64,000 nucleotides of DNA from the NCBI GenBank assembly GCA_963819855.1, contig CAWFYC010000031.1, positions 1-64,000 of the forward strand, read 5' to 3'. The position numbers and the translations under genes are program-made. Source of the stretch: JAMXLO01 sp963819855. GTDB lineage: Bacteria > Pseudomonadota > Alphaproteobacteria > Acetobacterales > Acetobacteraceae. The stretch's first letter is position 1. Every line of letters begins with the position of its first letter. Of the stretch, positions 60,684 through 64,000 are shown one piece after another. Below the pieces are notes generated by a model. It ran no database searches. It was not told where the DNA came from and saw only the letters and a program-made list of their open reading frames with translations.

Positions 60684-61719
60684 GCACCTGCTCCACCAGC
60701 GTGGCGACATGCTCCGGTGGCGTCTGCGGAACGATCCCGTGGCCAAGGTTGAATATGGCAGGCCGGCCCTGCAAGGCGGACAGCACCGCCATTGTCTCGC
60801 TCTGCAGCGTCTGGCCGCCGGCAACCAGCGCCAGTGGATCGAGATTGCCCTGCAACGCCACACCCGGCGGTATGACGCGCGACGCAAGCCCCAGATCCAT
60901 CGAAGTATCCAGTCCGACGCCGTCGACGCACGCCGCAGCGGCGTAGTCGCCGATCAACAGGCCTGCGAGGCGTGGAAATCCGATTACCGGGACATTGGGA
61001 TGGCGCGCGCGCAGCGCCGCGCGAATCGCTTTGGTCGGCTGGACGACATGGCGATGGAACTGCGACGGAGGCAGGATTCCCGCCCAGCTATCGAACAGCA
61101 TCACCGCCTCGGCACCGGCCTGGATCTGGCCCGACAGATAGGTCACCGTTGCCTCGGTCAACAACGCGGTCAGCCGGTCGAACAGCTCCGGCTGGCTGTA
61201 GGCCATCGCGCGGGTTGCCGCGAAATCACGCGAGCCGCCACCCTCCACCATGTAGCAGGCGACGGTGAACGGCGCCCCGGCAAAGCCGATCAGCGTGCAT
61301 TCGGCAAATCCCTCGTCGGCTAACCGGGCACGCGCCAGCCGCACCGTTTCCAGGATTGGCGCGACCGCTCCGGCCACCCGATCCAGCCGCAAGGCGTTCA
61401 ATGCAGCTGCATCACGCAGCGGCGGCAACACCGGCCCTTCGCCTTCGCGATACTCCAGGCCCTGACCCAACGCCCAGGGAACCATGGGAAGATCGCTGAA
61501 CAGGATCGCCGCGTCGAAGCCAAAGCGGCGGATCGGTTGCAGCGTCAGTTCCGCGGCCAGCGCGGGCGTGGTGCACAGCGCGATGAAGTCGTCCGCCTTT
61601 GCCCGAATCGCTCGATACTCGGGCAGGTAGCGACCGGCCTGGCGCATCAGCCAGATCGGCGGCGGCCAGACCGGCTCGCCGGCCAGTGTCCGCAGCAAGG
61701 GTTTCGCCGCTGTCTCCAT
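60673..61719 (-). CDS. hemE: Uroporphyrinogen decarboxylase
   Basis: A 348-residue TIM-barrel enzyme. PIWLMRQAGRYLPEYRAIRA is the signature with the substrate-binding Arg pair, FGFDAAILFSDLPMVPWALG has the catalytic Asp, GFAGAPFTVACYMVEGGGSR, AVMLFDSWAGILPPSQFH and PAIFNLGHGIVPQTPPEHVA complete the family. It converts uroporphyrinogen III to coproporphyrinogen III. First gene of the hemEHJ set; rho follows after hemJ. Confidence 0.97.
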   Translation of the reverse strand: METAAKPLLRTLAGEPVWPPPIWLMRQAGRYLPEYRAIRAKADDFIALCTTPALAAELTLQPIRRFGFDAAILFSDLPMVPWALGQGLEYREGEGPVLPPLRDAAALNALRLDRVAGAVAPILETVRLARARLADEGFAECTLIGFAGAPFTVACYMVEGGGSRDFAATRAMAYSQPELFDRLTALLTEATVTYLSGQIQAGAEAVMLFDSWAGILPPSQFHRHVVQPTKAIRAALRARHPNVPVIGFPRLAGLLIGDYAAAACVDGVGLDTSMDLGLASRVIPPGVALQGNLDPLALVAGGQTLQSETMAVLSALQGRPAIFNLGHGIVPQTPPEHVATLVEQVRAA

Positions 61720-62005
61720 GGCTATCGCTTAAACAGGAAAGAAAGATAAAGGAATGGATGAAGGGGTGATTGGGCCTGTGAATCCCGGGGACCGTATTCT
61801 ACCTCGGTCCCGGCGCCGATATTCACGGCAACACGACCCTCGAAGTGATTGACTCGACCATATTGTGCGAGCCTGTCCCCATATCCCCATCGTGTCCCGC
61901 GGAGTCCTCCACAGTACCCGCGACGGCACACGCCATCCCCGATCTGCCATGCCGGAGGCGGACAATGTGCTGGCGGTCCCCGCTATCCCCGCTATCCTCA
62001 GCTCC
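61720..62005. other. oriC: Candidate chromosomal replication origin region
   Basis: This 286-base non-coding gap separates divergent hemE-hemH-hemJ-rho from the PPDK-regulatory-protein and maf genes. That is the gene order bordering oriC in Caulobacter and Rickettsia. In the sequence, an A-rich patch lies at 61727-61756, and TCCCCA (the W-box-like DnaA weak-site word of Caulobacter) occurs at 61876-61881 and 61884-61889, with further ATCCCC words near 61936 and 61985. A 7-of-9 match to the DnaA box is at 61819-61827. No perfect DnaA box was seen, so the call rests mainly on synteny. Confidence 0.5.
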
Positions 62006-62875
62006 ATGCCTGATCACCGCATCAATCTTCACCTGGTCTCCGACGCCACCGGCGAGACGCTGAATGCCATCGCCCGTGCCACCACGGTACAGTTCGAGCA
62101 TGCCGACATCTTCTATCATCGCTGGAGCCTGATCCGGACCCGCTTCCAGCTCCACCGTGTGCTGGAGGGCGTCGAGCACGAACCGGGGCCGGTCCTCTCC
62201 ACTCTGGTCGACCGGGCGTTGCGCACCGAACTGGAAACCACATGCCGGCGTCTGAACGTGCCGGTGGTCAATGTGCTCGATCCGGTGATGAACCTGCTGC
62301 AGGACTATATCGGCGAGGAGGCCGCGGCGCGCCCTGGTCGTCAATATGCCTTGAACGCCGATTATTTCCGCCGGATCGATGCGATGCACTACGTGCTTGC
62401 GCACGACGATGGCCAGGCGCAACCGGGGCTGGCCGAGGCTGACGTGGTGTTGGTGGGCGTGTCGCGCAGCTCGAAGACGCCGACCTGTTTCTATCTGGCC
62501 AATCGTGGCATCAAGGCGGCCAATGTGCCGCTGGTGCCGAACCTGCCGGAGCCGCCCGGGCTGGAGACGGTCGAGTGCCCAGTGGTCGGCCTGACGCTTG
62601 ACCCCGATGCGCTGATCGAGATCCGCCGCCATCGGCTGCGGCTGATAGCCGCCGGCGATGCGGTCGCCATCGCCCGGCAGAACAGCACCGAGTACATAGA
62701 TGAGGACGCAGTGAAGGCGGAGCTGCTGTGGGCACGGCGGCTGTGCAATCGGCGCGGCTGGCCGGTGATCGACGTGACGCGGCGCTCGATCGAGGAGACC
62801 GCGGCTACGGTGTTGCAGCTCATGGATGGGTGGCACGAGCGCCGGCGCAAGGATGCCGCGGCCGCGAAGGCCTGA
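62006..62875 (+). CDS. Pyruvate,phosphate dikinase regulatory protein (bifunctional kinase/phosphorylase)
   Basis: A 289-residue PPDK/PEP-synthase regulatory protein (DUF299). INLHLVSDATGETLNAIARA is the opening signature, ARPGRQYALNADYFRRIDAM, the P-loop-like VVLVGVSRSSKTPTCFYLAN, and the C-terminal EYIDEDAVKAELLWARRLCN with NRRGWPVIDVTRRSIEETAA are present. The family uses ADP to phosphorylate and phosphate to dephosphorylate PPDK or PpsA. The ATG at 62006 starts the family match. The stop overlaps the maf start (TGATG). Confidence 0.95.
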   Translation: MPDHRINLHLVSDATGETLNAIARATTVQFEHADIFYHRWSLIRTRFQLHRVLEGVEHEPGPVLSTLVDRALRTELETTCRRLNVPVVNVLDPVMNLLQDYIGEEAAARPGRQYALNADYFRRIDAMHYVLAHDDGQAQPGLAEADVVLVGVSRSSKTPTCFYLANRGIKAANVPLVPNLPEPPGLETVECPVVGLTLDPDALIEIRRHRLRLIAAGDAVAIARQNSTEYIDEDAVKAELLWARRLCNRRGWPVIDVTRRSIEETAATVLQLMDGWHERRRKDAAAAKA

Positions 62876-63486
62876 TGTTTCAGCTTCCGACGCCACGGCT
62901 GGTCCTCGCCAGTGCTTCCACGTCGCGTCGCGCCCTGCTGACGGCGGCAGGCCTGACCTTCGAGGTCCGTCCGGCGGATATCGACGAGGCGGCGGTCAAG
63001 CGCGACGCTCGGGCCCAGGGCATGGGAGCCGAGGTGGCGGCACTGCTGCTGGCCGAACTCAAGGCATCGGCGGTTGCGCTGGGCGAGCCCGGAGCGCTGG
63101 TGATCGGCGCCGACCAGATCCTGGTGTGCGACGGTGTCTGGTTCGACAAGCCGGCCGACGTCGCCGCAGCGCGTGGGCAATTGCGCGCACTGCGTGGGCG
63201 GAGCCATGTGCTGGCGACCGCCACGGTGTGCCACCAGGGAGACAGGCGCATCTGGCACGATGTCGCTGCGCCTTGCCTTACGATGCGTGACTTCAGCGAC
63301 GATTTCCTCGAGCGCTATCTGGCGGTCGAGGCGGATACTGTCACGAGTACGGTCGGCGCATACCGACTGGAGGGCCATGGAGTGCACCTATTCGACGCGA
63401 TCGATGGCGAGCAGTCGGCAATTCTCGGTCTTCCATTGCTGCCGCTGCTGTCGTTCCTTCGTCGGAATCATGTCGTCATGGTATAG
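62875..63486 (+). CDS. maf: Maf nucleotide pyrophosphatase
   Basis: A 203-residue Maf/YceF-type house-cleaning nucleotide pyrophosphatase. LVLASASTSRRALLTAAGLT is the signature, FEVRPADIDEAAVKRDARAQ, LVIGADQILVCDG with the catalytic Asp, GRSHVLATATVCHQ, VEADTVTSTVGAYRLEGHGV and HLFDAIDGEQSAILGLPLLP complete it. Starts at the ATG overlapping the preceding TGA. PPDK-regulator plus maf is the usual start of the alphaproteobacterial origin-side operon. Confidence 0.95.
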   Translation: MFQLPTPRLVLASASTSRRALLTAAGLTFEVRPADIDEAAVKRDARAQGMGAEVAALLLAELKASAVALGEPGALVIGADQILVCDGVWFDKPADVAAARGQLRALRGRSHVLATATVCHQGDRRIWHDVAAPCLTMRDFSDDFLERYLAVEADTVTSTVGAYRLEGHGVHLFDAIDGEQSAILGLPLLPLLSFLRRNHVVMV

Positions 63487-63558
63487 CGGCACGCTGTACA
63501 TGAGTTCCCGATCGGGCCGAAGAAGTTCTGGCGCGATTTTCAGGTCATCGTGACGTAT

Positions 63559-64000
63559 CTAGTGCACGCCCGCCGGCCGAAAACCGGCAATCAGCTCCTC
63601 GATTTTCGCCGGATCCGACTGTTCCATCACATGCCGCGCGAACCGCGCGCAGGCGTCGATCTCGACCGACCGCACCGCCTGTTTCACCCGCGGAACGGCC
63701 GAGGCCGCCATGCTGAAGCTGCGCAGCCCAAGTCCCAGCAGCAGAGGCGTCAGTCGCGGGTTGGCCGCCATCTCGCCGCACACGGAGACCGGCATCCGCA
63801 TGCGTAGCGCGGCCTCGGTGGCGAACTGCACCAACCGCAGGACCGCCGGGTGCAGCGGATCGTACAACTCGGCGACATCGGTCTCGCCGCGATCCACCGC
63901 CAGCGTATAGGCGGTCAGGTCATTGGTTCCGATGGCGAAGAAATCAGCCTCCAACGCCAGCGCATCGGCTGACAGCGCGGCACCGGGCGTCTCGATCATG
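63559..64000 (-). CDS. PTS enzyme I (PtsI/PtsP), C-terminal part
   Basis: The last about 147 residues of a phosphoenolpyruvate-protein phosphotransferase; the gene continues past the right edge. Visible: MIETPGAALSADALALEADF, FAIGTNDLTAYTLAVDRGET, LYDPLHPAVLRLVQFATE, MPVSVCGEMAANPRLTPLLL with the active-site Cys, and LGLRSFSMAASAVPRVK. These match the PEP-binding C-terminal domain. Whether it is sugar-PTS PtsI or nitrogen-PTS PtsP with a GAF domain cannot be told because the N-terminus is outside. Confidence 0.93.
   Translation of the reverse strand, partial: MIETPGAALSADALALEADFFAIGTNDLTAYTLAVDRGETDVAELYDPLHPAVLRLVQFATEAALRMRMPVSVCGEMAANPRLTPLLLGLGLRSFSMAASAVPRVKQAVRSVEIDACARFARHVMEQSDPAKIEELIAGFRPAGVH

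Noticed and set aside
61819..61827. ATATTCACG as a DnaA box
   Set aside because: Two mismatches to TTATNCACA; not convincing alone, so the origin call does not rest on it.

Overview
The window is about 64 kb of chromosomal, GC-rich DNA with dense, mostly short-spaced genes, frequent ATGA/TGATG stop-start overlaps and several GTG/TTG starts. Gene content (Kup, YggS, an hemE-hemH-hemJ-rho block beside a PPDK regulatory protein and Maf, LodA-like quinoprotein oxidase, TssL/TssM, TAXI-type binding protein, many CoA-transferases and short-chain dehydrogenases) points to an alphaproteobacterium, most likely Rhodospirillales/Acetobacteraceae. The family-level placement is my inference; no rRNA is present.

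Layout. 1-7.5 kb: thiamine-phosphate-synthase-like gene, a TPR/glycosyltransferase-like protein with its DUF6165 partner, YggS, free-methionine-sulfoxide reductase, a MarR regulator, Kup and an HdeD-like protein. 7.5-17.3 kb: secreted and catabolic genes (beta-propeller, DNase-I-fold hydrolase, amidase, BBE-type FAD oxidase, LigB-type dioxygenase, SnoaL and NIPSNAP proteins). 17.3-20.1 kb: a frameshifted MFS transporter divergent from a 2,2-dialkylglycine decarboxylase. 20.2-27.5 kb: an accessory block bounded on each side by a toxin-antitoxin pair, holding a Hint-domain repeat protein and a three-gene LodA/LodB/ferritin-like operon predicted to make a cysteine-tryptophylquinone oxidase. 27.5-33.3 kb: a glucosaminidase followed by T6SS membrane-complex genes tssL and tssM. 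33.5-45.5 kb: molybdopterin oxidoreductase divergent from an HxlR regulator with a palindromic operator between them, a GrdB-like protein, CoA-transferase, TAXI binding protein, MFS, SDR, flavodoxin-like protein, amidohydrolase and a polar-amino-acid-type binding protein. 45.7-48.3 kb: tRNA-Ala(GGC), a degenerate acetoacetyl-CoA-synthetase-like gene and scoAB. 48.4-54.0 kb: a five-gene dipeptide ABC transporter whose first ATPase is frameshifted inside its P-loop. 54.2-57.6 kb: ahcY, an SDR and a second beta-propeller. 57.7-64 kb: rho, hemJ, hemH, hemE on the minus strand, then divergently the PPDK regulatory protein and maf, and the 3' end of a PTS enzyme I gene. The hemE/PPDK-regulator gap matches the gene order that flanks the replication origin in Caulobacter and Rickettsia.

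Dispersed repeats: five copies of a REP doublet (REPIN-like), each beside a gene 3' end; one dRS3-like inverted repeat; one 120-bp long-armed inverted repeat; and several short GC hairpins between convergent genes. Three separate genes carry single-base frameshifts (MFS about 18.11 kb, acetoacetyl-CoA-synthetase-like about 45.94 kb, dppD about 50.22 kb); these could be real decay or assembly errors. All functional calls are from reading motifs by eye; no database search was possible.
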